Shown in pieces: positions 54,601-63,457 of a stretch of DNA of 64,000 nucleotides; the stretch's first letter is position 1, and every line of letters begins with the position of its first letter. A model generated the notes under the pieces. It saw only the letters and a list, made by a program, of their open reading frames with translations, made no database searches and was not told the DNA's origin. Where the stretch lies: NCBI GenBank assembly GCA_905160935.1, contig CAJHZI010000558.1, positions 725,001 to 789,000 on the forward strand, read 5' to 3'. Position numbers and translations under genes: made by a program. Source of the DNA: Enchytraeus crypticus. Its lineage: Eukaryota; Annelida; Clitellata; Enchytraeida; Enchytraeidae.

Positions 54601-57600
54601 AAAAACATATCTATATATTTATAACTGGTACTGACATACAGCTTCTTCCTTTACTGATCAAAGCACTTCTGATGACAAGCTGTGATTGCGTTATACAAAG
54701 GCTTATGATTGATTGATTGAAAATAGATGAAAAAAGTGTCATATTTGCTCAGTATATAAACACTTCACTTCTGATGGCAAGCTTCTGGTGTTGTGTCCAG
54801 GCCACTAAATTGACAAACAGCTAATTGTACATATCGTAAGAGGCGAGCAATCAAGAACTGAAGAAGGAAAATGGAAATCATCTCTGAAGTCATATTTCTT
54901 CCATGCAATCCACATTAAAGTCTCCACTTTAAAGGCACAGGTTTTTAATGAAGGAATTAACTAACTGCTCCAAGAGAAAGCGTGAAGCGTGACGGTAGTC
55001 TGTGTGTACTATGTAGGAATTTTTACCTTGACCCTGAAATTGACTGAACGCTAGAGAGAGATAGCCTATTCAGGTGAAGCTCTCTTTATCACTTTCACTG
55101 ATTTAGTTGTATTAGTAGTGGCTTATTTAATCAATACATTCTCGTACAGTATGTAATTCAGTCCTCCTGGATTCATTTTTAAAGATTTTTACACGAATAA
55201 AAAATATATTAGTTACCGGATATGGCTGCTGGGAAGAAATAAAGAAAAGTGCAAGAAAAATAATAATCATCAAAAAGTAAATCGCCAGATTAAAGAAAAA
55301 TACAAATAAATTATGAAATATGTTATTAAAAATTAAAAAATAATAATTTGAGAAGAAACAGAGTCACTGTACTTCTGGCGGGAATGAATATAGATTCTTT
55401 TACACAGAAATAAAAATTTAACTAATCAATATGTTAATAATAAAGGATTTTTCACATAAACTCAAATCTCAATTCTCACACAAAAAATTAATGTCAGAAA
55501 TTTAAATAAAAAAGAAGAACATAAAGAACAAGTCAGTCAGAAAATCAAGCACATTTTAAGAAAATGATTACACTAAGAACGACATACATCGTTATTAGTA
55601 AATCCCGCCCACGGTTGAAAGCCGTATGAGAACATCTCCCATAGAGTTACAGCAAAAGCCCAAACATCTGACGCTGTGGTGAACGACCAGGAGGATATAC
55701 ATTCTGGGGCACACCTTACACACAACAAACAACAAAATCTTCTCATAGCCCATCTAATATATCTTAATCATCACCATCGCCATCGCCGTCGTCGTCATCG
55801 TCATCGTCATCATCATCATCATCATCATCATCATCTTCCCTTAATCCCAATTTAACCAGGTTCAGCATACGAATGGACAGTATATCCATTCGTTTAAGCT
55901 TTTGTAGCAATTTCTGGAGCCTGGGCGCTCACCATCCGAATGCCCTTTCTGACGTTCGTCAGAAAGGGCATATATCTAATATATCTTAAGTACAATCTAT
56001 AAATGTTCACATCATTGTCATTCATTGACGTCCCAGACATCATCCTTGGATGAGCAAAAGGATGTTAAACCTTTATTATTATTATTATCATATGATAAAT
56101 AGTATTCAGTAGTAACAATATCCGTAATAATCTGTTTTCCAGCATCAAAATATACGCCGTAAATGCTACGGAATTCGCCAAAACGTATATTTGTCAAAAT
56201 AATAAAGTTATAATTGATATAACGTTTCTAAAAGATCTGATTTTCTAACATTTATTAGCCGAAGTACTAGCTGTTGTATTACTCATTATTTGTTAAAACC
56301 TCCAGATCATAAAAATTGCATGTATTTGACGAATAATAACGGTCTAAACTGGCACGCTAGATGATACAGAAACTCTGGTCTTAGGCGATTAGGCTACTTT
56401 ACGGGCAGAGCAGCAGGCGCTTCATTGCTAGGCTTGTAGGTAAATTACATGTACATGTATATTCTTATTGATATAACATCCACAAAGAGATAAATAACCA
56501 TAAGTAGGCATAAATGTTTTAATAGAAGACTTACCATGCAGCAGCAAGCTTTAGAGTTGCGTTAACGTTGATCTGGTAATAGTCAGCATCAACACCCAGG
56601 CATCTTGTCAAGCCGTAGTCCGAGACCTTTACCTACAGGTAGAAAATTATAGAGAATTTAGATATCGTTTTATAGGCGGCAAAAATATAAAGAATACATT
56701 TATAAAAGGACATATAGGAAAGATAACTAAGATAACAATCCAAGCATGATATCAAGTTTTGAATTGAATGCAAACTCATAGTGTATGCAATATTAGAAAA
56801 AGTACCAATATCGGCTGCTAACAAAACTTTCGTATCATAAGGATGTACTGCCAGATGGCAAGTTGGAATTTGAGCAAGTGGTCACCTTCTAAAGAGACAA
56901 GCATACAACCAACTGACTCATCGAATATTTTGTAAATTCACTACTCACAAGAGAGTGTGTATAACAACTGTCACACATGTTCATGCCTCCCGTGTCATTA
57001 GATTTTAACACTATTAACTTAATCTGGTTGTACATTTTTGTCCGAGGTCTATAATGGGTAGTGTTATGTTCACAAGCAACCCGTGCTTTTGTTCCATATC
57101 TGAGTAATTACATATACAAAGTATTCACATAAAACAAAGCAGTTACATATACAAAGTAATAACATATACTAAGTAATTACAAATAAAGAGTAATTACATA
57201 CACAAAGCAATTACATATACAAAGTAATTACATATACTAAGCAATTACAAATAAAAAGTAATTACATACACAAAGCAATTACATATACAAAGTAATTACA
57301 TAAACAAAGTAAAAGCTGGTAAAGCTAAGGTTAACGTCAGTTTCCTCACTCTAAAGCGAAGTCAGTGACGGGAGAGCCCAGGATTTGAACCCCGCACATA
57401 CTGAACCACGGTCGAATATCTAACCGACATCGCCACTGGTTCCAGCCAGTGCCATATACAAAGCATTACATACACAATTTTTGGAAAAGACGAGGACGTT
57501 CCTGGCGCAGAGATCCCTATGAACGAAGTCCTTGGACTCGAGGTACTGCATGGCCTCACAGATCTGCACCGCCAGGTCACAGAGAGTGGCCACGGCAAAG

Positions 57601-60600
57601 TTCATCTTGAGCAGCGGGTCCTTGAGGCAGTCCAGCAGAGATCTCTGAGGTGCCAACTCCATCACCTGGTACACCATAATAACATCTAAACCAGTTTCAT
57701 CACTGAATAATTAACAACGCTAGGAATTCCTAGATCAACCCTAGAAATTACCGACTTTAGCTAAACTTGGATTCAAAGGAAGAAGATGAAGATGAGTCGA
57801 TGACTATTAATTAGAAAAATTTAAAATATAGACCACAAGTTATCCATGTAAGTTTAAATTACAGAGGTCACTAGAATAACGTTTTACTTATTCAATAAAT
57901 TAACTGCCAACACGACTGGTTTTTAAAAACCACCTCCATATCACTGAAGCTATATACAAGCTTAATATACAAGTTCTCAAATTCTCAATTTTTCTCTTAA
58001 ATGTACATGCGATCTTTTAATAAACAATTGTAGTTCTACTAAATTAAAAGCACCGGACACGATTGAAAACCATACAATAGAGACGTAAGCAGACGCTAAC
58101 CAGCATGACGCAATTCTCGGCCAGTATCAGTCCGTGAACCTGAGCTAGACTCTGATGTGACAGAGAACACAGCGAGCTTATATCCCGCACAAAATCTCCC
58201 AAATCTCGATTCACCGTCGACTTGCTGATAGTCTTAACAACTACCTGCACCTGAGCGAACGGAGAAAACAAGTCACTATTCGTCGGTCCGTTCGGCAACA
58301 AACTCGTCGCCTCACCGATATACAGAGAGTTGTAAAATAATAGCTATTAAAAGACACTCCGTTGAAACTAGCTGAATCATCGCAGATGGTGCGTCAGAAT
58401 GTAAGGTACGCAGTTAAATAAGTTCTCCTTGATGTGGTTAAACCAAAGAAACAAAACAATAAAGTGTTGAAATTGCTGATCGAAAGTAGCAGTACGCCGG
58501 TAGCACTATAACGCTAGTATTTAGGATTAAAAGCCTCAGGCGGCCCAGGTTTATTTCTAAGTCAGTCCAAATATAAGTATAACTTAGATCGCTTCACTAA
58601 CACTGATGTAAAAATGTCTGGAAGGACAGTCATGTAAATCAACATATATGCGCATTCTACAAACAATAACATCTACTAGATAAACTGCAAAACTACTCAA
58701 ATTATTTAAGTTACAAGTTTATAATTATTTAACAAAATAATTATAAACTTGTTTTGTTAATAAATACAATAATGCATGTCAATATATGAAATGTTCAATG
58801 CGATCATGCAGGCCTAATAGAAGGCCTATGTTCTTTCTTAACTACAAACTAATAGTTATTTTATGAACATACTTTACGTGTGAAAAAATTGTTGCATTAC
58901 TTAGAGCATCAGCAGTTTCATTGCATTCATTATCAACCCTTCTTACCTTGGAACCATCGCACTTCCAGACAGCATGGTTGACGATGCTGAACTCGCCATG
59001 ACCCAGCTCTCTCGAGATCGTCACGTCGTCCTCGCTGATCAGACACTGAGCTCCGCCCACTGGCTTCACTGACTGCGGCGACTTGCTCGACTGCGTGCAC
59101 GAGGCGCTCAAGTCTTCCTGACCCTTTATCAGCATCTACACAAACAACATACATGACAACACCTAGCACCACCATACAATCATCAAAGCAAGAGGCGCTC
59201 AAGTCTTCCTGACCCTTTATCAGCATCTACACAAACAACACGTTTATGACAACACCCAGCACCATCATACAATAAGTCTTTCTGACCCTTTTTCAGCATC
59301 TACACAAACAACAAACACGTTTATGACAACACCTAGCACCACCATACAATCATCAAAGCAGAGGCGCTCAAGTCTTCCTGACCCTGTATCAGCATCTACA
59401 ACAAAAACAACATTGTACAATGCTACTAAGCTCATGACAACACCCAGCCTTACAATACAAACTTCAAGGCAAGTTTCTGAAATGGCTTAAGCGTTTAGCT
59501 GTTCGCATGAGCAATGAATTCTTAATGATTTAAAAAATCAGAATCCTACCTTCATCTACGACAACATCAGATACAATAATACATAAAAACTCATGAATGA
59601 AGAAAATTATTAGATCAAGGATGTTAAATTCAAAAAGTTCTAATTTAAAAAAAATAATGATACGGATTAGGTACAGCAAAACACGAAAGGAATATACTGT
59701 GTCGTTAGCCGACATAAATTTAAATAAATACAGGTTCAACTTTTGGTCCTAATATATTTTAGAAAAGATTCAATTCTTAATTTGTCACTAGCAAACACAA
59801 CCTTGAAAATTACGCCTTTGATACAGATTAATATGCAAATGGAACTCGACGGTTTAGTCGTTAAAACGTTTACAAGCGTCCTATACGAACTCGTGATGAT
59901 TAGAATCTTTAAGTCTAGAACGCAGACATTAATCTATACTATCCGTCTGTACAGTAGACATTAAGGCTACGTTACCATAAAGCTATATAGATAATTAAAG
60001 CTGATTGTAGTGAAATTAGTTGGGAAAATAGTTATGTCAGTATATATTCATCATCATCATCAGTTCCTTGAGTTCTGTACAGAACATAGGGCGGCAACAT
60101 TCCTCCATTCGTTTCTATCATCAGCAATCTTCACAGCATCTTCCCACATGTGATATGTTTAATGCTCTCAAATCCTTGTTAATCGTATTTAGCCAAGTAC
60201 TTCTAGGTCTTCCTCGTTTCCTTTCTCCTTGAGTTGGCGTTCAATTAACGTTCAATTCAATTGTCTTTGAGTATCTAACCTCAGACATTCTCAGTAAATG
60301 CCCTAAAAACCTCAACCTTCTCTCAGAAACTATTTCATCTAATTTTCTTTGTCCACTCCTTTCGAGTACTGTTTCATTTTTGACGTGGTTCCAATAGTGG
60401 ATATTTAAAATTCTTCTGAGGCATCCTTGTTGAAAACAGTTCAATTTGTGCTTTATTTTATTAGTACTTTCCCAGGTTTCACATGCATACATTAAAACTG
60501 GTTGAATAATTGTGGAATATATTTTTATCTTTAATTGCTCCTCTTTTTTTAATTTAATTTAATTTATTTCAGCCAGTCATGTCAGTATATATCAGAAAGT

Positions 60601-61084
60601 TTTATTAGGAGGGAAAATAATTATAACGTCATGACGTTACAGTGCCGTATCTGTGACGCGTAAATTATGCAAATTAGTAAACATTGCAGTTGTATACAAG
60701 GTAAGCGTAAAATTAAGTCGGTGTGGTTGTTGACGCCCTGTTACATGTGCTGTGTATTGTGAAAACCTGTCGGTGAGTTGGTACTGGAAATCAAGGGAAG
60801 ATGAATGATGATGATGAGTCACACTATAATTTCCTACAAAAAATGGAAAAAACATTACAAACCTTTTTAATTTTAGTCAATGCTCCGGGATCATTTTCTT
60901 TCTTATAGAATTTTCTAAGTCGACGTATCTCCGGCTTAGTCATGCCCATCTCGACGAGGTCCTCGTCCTCCAGGTACTTGATTTGACCTATGGTGTTGAC
61001 CTTGAGCACCTTGGTGATGTGGGTGTAGTAGTGGTCGAGCTCGGCCTCCACGAGGAACTCGTAGAGCTCTTTGGGCTGAGTCAT
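45382..61084 (-). CDS. TNK2: ACK/TNK2-family non-receptor tyrosine kinase, 15 coding exons
   Basis: Exons: 61084-60863, 59135-58947, 58250-58101, 57665-57474, 56632-56535, 55714-55588, 54490-54338, 53515-53398, 52810-52679, 52049-51879, 51453-51108, 50331-50172, 49583-47818, 46650-46602, 45600-45382. Every junction has GT/AG ends and compatible phase; the total is 4092 nt, 1363 aa plus stop, with no internal stop. The order SAM-like, tyrosine kinase, SH3, CRIB, long Ser-rich tail, UBA is that of Cdc42-associated kinases, which bind GTP-Cdc42, act in receptor endocytosis and signalling, and turn over through ubiquitin. ATG at 61084 aligns with the family start; upstream exon sequence would be 5' UTR. 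The 53398/52810 junction is the least certain. A vertebrate one-to-one name is approximate. Confidence 0.9.
45951..46175 (+). repeat. SINE family A copy (tRNA-like head), in ACK intron
   Basis: TAGCGTAGGAG A-box-like and GTGGGTTCGAATCCCGGCC B-box blocks, GCTGATCTGAGAGTAAAATC, and a CCTAACGGTTTAAACATGTG 3' region. It is the best-preserved of the family A copies. Confidence 0.85.
46602..51453 (-). CDS. TNK2: ACK homologue exons 11-14: Ser/Asp-rich regulatory tail
   Basis: Exon 11 (51453-51108) is Ser-rich with basic patches. Exon 12 (50331-50172) has a five-Asp run encoded by an (ATC)n-like tract on the plus strand. Exon 13 (49583-47818) is 1766 nt and mostly disordered, with repeated SSS, SAxS and polar runs. 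Near its end is a helical segment around RLEMFEKRMEEVC. Exon 14 is only 49 nt. I recognise no catalytic domain; docking and phosphorylation functions are inferred from the family. Confidence 0.82.
47027..47340. repeat. 114-bp direct repeat, 200-bp offset
   Basis: 47027-47140 and 47227-47340 match with only a few differences; the unit starts GCAACTCAACAAACATG and ends TTTTAATTTAA. It lies in the intron after ACK exon 13. Confidence 0.92.
50916..51047 (+). repeat. SINE family B copy, in ACK intron
   Basis: CTGGCTGGAGCCAGTGGAGA, GGTAAGATATTCGACCGCTG, GCGGGGTTCATATCCTG and CACTGACATCGCTTTCGAGT, ending CGACGTTAACAATAGCTTTA. Confidence 0.85.
51879..53515 (-). CDS. TNK2: ACK homologue exons 8-10: SH3 and CRIB
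   Basis: Exons 8-9 read as an SH3 fold (KTGDILTVLDKRFDSNF, then MWKAVHESTNRVGFFDPSNA and ANYI). Exon 10 carries a Cdc42/Rac-binding CRIB motif, ISGPQQDLRHTGHVG, in the ACK position just after SH3. Exon 8's donor is placed at 53398/53397 (phase 1) because it alone restores frame with the AG before 52810. Confidence 0.8.
54160..54245 (+). repeat. SINE/LINE-type 3' tail
   Basis: GCATGGGACGTCCCTGATAT, GGAACCGGACGTTAAATTC and a TGATTGATTGAT tail resemble the tails near 39.46 and 56.03 kb. Confidence 0.5.
54338..59135 (-). CDS. TNK2: ACK homologue exons 2-7: tyrosine kinase domain
   Basis: Exon 2 has the glycine loop (ELGHGEFSIVNHAVW). Exon 3 has the VVVKTI lysine and a C-helix reading DFVRDISSL, where the usual Glu is Asp. 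Exon 4 has YLESKDFVHRDLCARNVLV. Exon 5 has VKVSDYGLTR, DYG in place of DFG, and an activation loop with two tyrosines (DADYYQ). Exon 6 has CAPECISSWSF and DVWAFAVTLWEMFSYG. Exon 7 has YELMLECWQHDPHQRPRF. Catalytic Lys, HRD Asp and Asn, and metal-binding Asp are all present, so phosphotransfer is plausible. Confidence 0.9.
55768..55973 (-). repeat. SINE family C copy with 16-bp target duplication
   Basis: Flanked by identical ATCTAATATATCTTAA at 55752-55767 and 55974-55989. On the minus strand the (GAT)n tail is at 55768-55836; the body shows the family's GGCGCTCACC, GAATGCCCTTTCTGACG and AATCCCAATTTAACCAGG blocks. A 15-bp perfect inverted repeat (55940-55954/55957-55971) caps its 5' end. It lies in the intron between ACK exons 5 and 6. 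Confidence 0.92.
56025..56095 (+). repeat. SINE/LINE-type 3' tail with (TTA)n
   Basis: GACGTCCCAGACATCATCCT, GGATGAGCAAAAGGATGTTA and AACCTTTATTATTATTATTA: the common 3' end ending in a TTA microsatellite. Confidence 0.6.
57104..57311. repeat. About 17-bp minisatellite, roughly 12 copies
   Basis: Units of the type AAAGTAATTACATATAC recur with AC/TA variants, and pairs of variants alternate, giving a higher-order pattern. It lies in the intron after ACK exon 4. Confidence 0.9.
57312..57451 (-). repeat. SINE family B copy, next to ACK exon 4
   Basis: GGTTAACGTCAGTTTCCTCA, CCCAGGATTTGAACCCCGCA, GGTCGAATATCTAACCGACA, CGCCACTGGTTCCAGCCA. Its end is about 20 bases from the exon 4 donor (57473). 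Confidence 0.85.
58713..58752. repeat. 18-bp perfect inverted repeat, 4-base loop
   Basis: Arms 58713-58730 and 58735-58752 around AACA, in the intron after ACK exon 2. Confidence 0.9.
59101..59465 (-). repeat. TNK2: About 90-bp tandem array duplicating the 5' end of ACK exon 2
   Basis: Copies begin near 59101, 59192, 59274 (truncated) and 59361. The three extra copies repeat the acceptor plus the first codons of exon 2 (MLIKGQEDLS-type) and flanking intron; the third and fourth have base changes. Only the copy ending at 59135 continues into the kinase frame. Confidence 0.88.
60047..60545 (-). mobile_element. LINE 3'-terminal fragment
   Basis: Minus strand reads MYACETWESTNKIKHKLNCF, then LRRILNIHYWNHVKNETVLE and RRLRFLGHLLRM. 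After a frame change comes a DAVKIADDRNEWRNVAALC-like end and a (GAT)n tail at 60047-60062. This is the standard LINE ORF2 C-terminus. It lies in the ACK intron between exons 1 and 2. Confidence 0.8.
60863..61084 (-). CDS. TNK2: ACK homologue exon 1: SAM-like N-terminal domain
   Basis: Begins MTQPKELYEFLVEAELDHYY and continues through IGQIKYLEDEDLVEMGMTKP and EIRRLRKFYKKEN, the SAM-like module that mediates membrane targeting and self-association in ACK proteins. Donor AAG|GTTTGT at 60863/60862, phase 0. An open frame continues upstream to about 61140 without an ATG. Confidence 0.88.
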
Positions 61085-61131
61085 CTCCCAGCAGAAGCCT
61101 CGCAGGTCCTCACAAGTCAAATACACCGGCT

Positions 61132-61907
61132 CGACTGAGGATACCTGAAGGAGCTCTGCCGCAAGCTTATAATGGGCTTTCTTTCCACGTGTGGTGCACG
61201 ATTATTTAGCATCTATCCAATATTCCACTCGACAGATATAACATATATCCAAAGCAAAGTTTTTACTGAAGTCTAGTGATTACAGTCCTCACCTAACTAC
61301 TGTCATATCGTATTATCTAGTACTTCGATCATGACCTCAAAGACTTGTAGAGACAACAACTAACAACGTTAGAATCTAACTGCTCCTCTCTCCAGCACTT
61401 CCCTAACTACGAGTACTAACTATTTAATCTGTTAAAGACCCTGCTTATGATGCTTATCACTCCAAAGGAAGTTCAAATCTTGAGTATAAAAACCTATTTA
61501 CTATAGAAATAATTATATCCACTCTTCAGATCTGTAGTCTGTTCAGAACAACAACCATAAATTAATGCATGGTTACGTATTTTAAAGAGAATTGACAATA
61601 ATCAGCAGAATTATAGCTCCAATTGTTTGGTTATAATTTAAATTATTTAATTATAGTTCCAGTAATATAATTCTAGTTCCAATAGTTTAATTCTTGTTCA
61701 AATAGTTTAATTTTAGTTCCAATAGTTTAATTCTAGTCCCAATAGTTTATTTCTAGTTCCAATATTTCGTTAAATTCTAGTTCCAATAGTTAAATTCTAG
61801 TTCCAATAGTTAAATTCTAGTTCCAAAAGCTTAATTCTAGATCCAATAGTTTGCAGTTTGCTTGAGTTCAGTTGATCAAGCACTGGTCACACTAACATTG
61901 ATCTTTA
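61132..61907. other. Upstream of the ACK coding start; non-coding with minisatellite
   Basis: Holds the probable 5' UTR exon or first intron of the kinase gene and a 20-bp minisatellite (61648-61852). No promoter element could be assigned with confidence. Confidence 0.45.
61648..61852. repeat. 20-bp minisatellite, about 10 copies
   Basis: Unit AGTTCCAATAGTTTAATTCT with substitutions and small gaps. Confidence 0.9.
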
Positions 61908-62651
61908 CAGGGTGAGTAAAAAAAAGATAACACCTGCAAAAAGTTTAAATATCTCAGGCTATTGTTAATATTATCCAATAAAACTTTTACCAATTACTAA
62001 AGGCCTAATTTCTGACGGGGTGGCTAATTTTCATCCATTTTGGTACATAGACAGGCCAGTTATGCAAGTTTCAGCAGAGCAACCCCTCCATTTTTACCTA
62101 AAAATGGCGTAAAGCACCTCCTGCAGTTCTGTCTTGTTTTTGGGCTTCGGCTGGTGTTTCTGATAGAGATGTAGCATGGTTCTCCAGATTTGGTAATCTA
62201 GAGGATTATGATCGGGTGAGTATGGAGGCCATTCATTCTTCTTGATGAAATCCGGGTTTCTCTCGCTGATCCTTTCCTGTGCATGACGAGATGCATTAGC
62301 CGGAGCACCATTCTGCTGAAAGATGAAACCATTTGGTAGAGGAGCATGGCAATCATCAAACAGCTCCGGAAGCAAAGTACTGACGTAATACTGAGAGTTC
62401 ACCATTACCTTCTCGTCAATGAAGTGCAATCTGCCCTTACCATTGTAGCAAACGCCATTTTAAGATAAAAATGGGGGGTTGCTCTGCTGAAACTTGCATA
62501 ACTGGACAATCTATGCACCAAAATCGATGAAAATTGGCCACCCCATCAGAAATTAGTCCCTTATTAATTGGTAAAAGTTTAATTTGAAAATATTAACAAT
62601 AGCCTGAGATATTCGAACTTTTTGCAGGTGTTATCTTTTTTACTCACCCTG
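61908..62651 (-). mobile_element. Tc1/mariner-type element with about 200-bp terminal inverted repeats
   Basis: Starts CAGGGTGAGTAAAAAAAAGA and ends with the complement, TTTTTTACTCACCCTG. The inverted repeats (61908-62110 and 62452-62651) stay similar over their full length. Both sides are flanked by TA (61906-61907, 62652-62653), the expected target duplication. Only part of the transposase remains between the repeats, so the 744-bp copy is internally deleted and non-autonomous. Confidence 0.92.
62094..62429 (-). pseudogene. Tc1/mariner transposase C-terminal remnant
   Basis: 111 codons with FIFQQNGAPANASRHAQE (second catalytic Asp of the usual QQDGAPAH replaced by Asn) and WPPYSPDHNPLDYQIWR (third catalytic acid, D type). 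The N-terminal DNA-binding part and first Asp are absent. The frame ends within the left inverted repeat. Confidence 0.88.
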
Positions 62652-62829
62652 TATTCAACGTCTTTCAATACATCAAGAGAACACCTGTTAAATAAATAAA
62701 TAATACATTAAATGAATAAATCATATATCTCATTTTTAGAAAACATAAAATAACTGAATATAATAACTTGCCTAATAACTGACACCTCGATATTCCTTTT
62801 GAAATTTATTTAACTAAATTTCGCCTGTT

Positions 62830-63000
62830 AAAAACATGTCGAACTGAATCAACTCAAATTGTCAACTGCTATTGTCTCAAATTGTCAACCAAACCAGAAC
62901 CGAACTTTTATTTTCAACAAACCGAACCGAACTCTCAGATTGTCAACTGCTAACCGAGCCTGAACTTTCATTTTCAACAAACCAAACCGAACTCTGTAAA
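62830..63000. repeat. Tandem duplication of about 68 bp
   Basis: Two copies of a unit with ATTGTCAACTGCTA, CCGAACTTTTATTTTCAAC and AAACCGAACCGAACTCT. The 117-codon plus-strand frame across it shows no domain I recognise. Confidence 0.7.
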
Positions 63001-63274
63001 TTCACAAAACTCCCATCTCTAATTTTTAGTCACACTTTGCAATCCAAATTTGTCTTTCTAGCAATATCCCTATACATGAAGGAAGTATACACATGTGACA
63101 TAATTAAACAAATTGTAATCATTACCCCTTCTGTTTTATATTTAGGATCCAACGGAAGATTCAACAATTTTATCCCTAATGTCTGGATTAATTTAAGTCC
63201 AAGAAAATCACTCAATTTGATTTAAGATGCTACGTACATATCTTGTGCATGAGAATTACAATAGAATCATCAGA

Positions 63275-63457
63275 CCAATCAATGAGATTGAGGCAGTATC
63301 GCAATGTATTGTTCCTTAGAGTCTCAGTTCCATAGAGGCTCAAGCGGCGAAACACTTAATATAGGAAATAAGGAAGAAACAAAGAAACAACTATTTCAAT
63401 TCTTACAGGCAAATTTTGTTTCCTCTAAAGTAACAGTTGCAATGGTGTGGTAGTGTT
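63275..63457 (+). pseudogene. M16 peptidase-like fragment (decayed), copy A
   Basis: The frame FHRGSSGETLNIGNKEETKK followed by QLFQFLQANFVSSKVTVAM aligns with residues about 185-225 of the 33.8-kb M16 sequence. Upstream homology fades with frame changes. It stops where copy B begins. Confidence 0.75.

Noticed and set aside
62872..63225. 117-codon plus-strand frame over a tandem repeat
   Set aside because: First half is the translated repeat; second half matches nothing I recognise.
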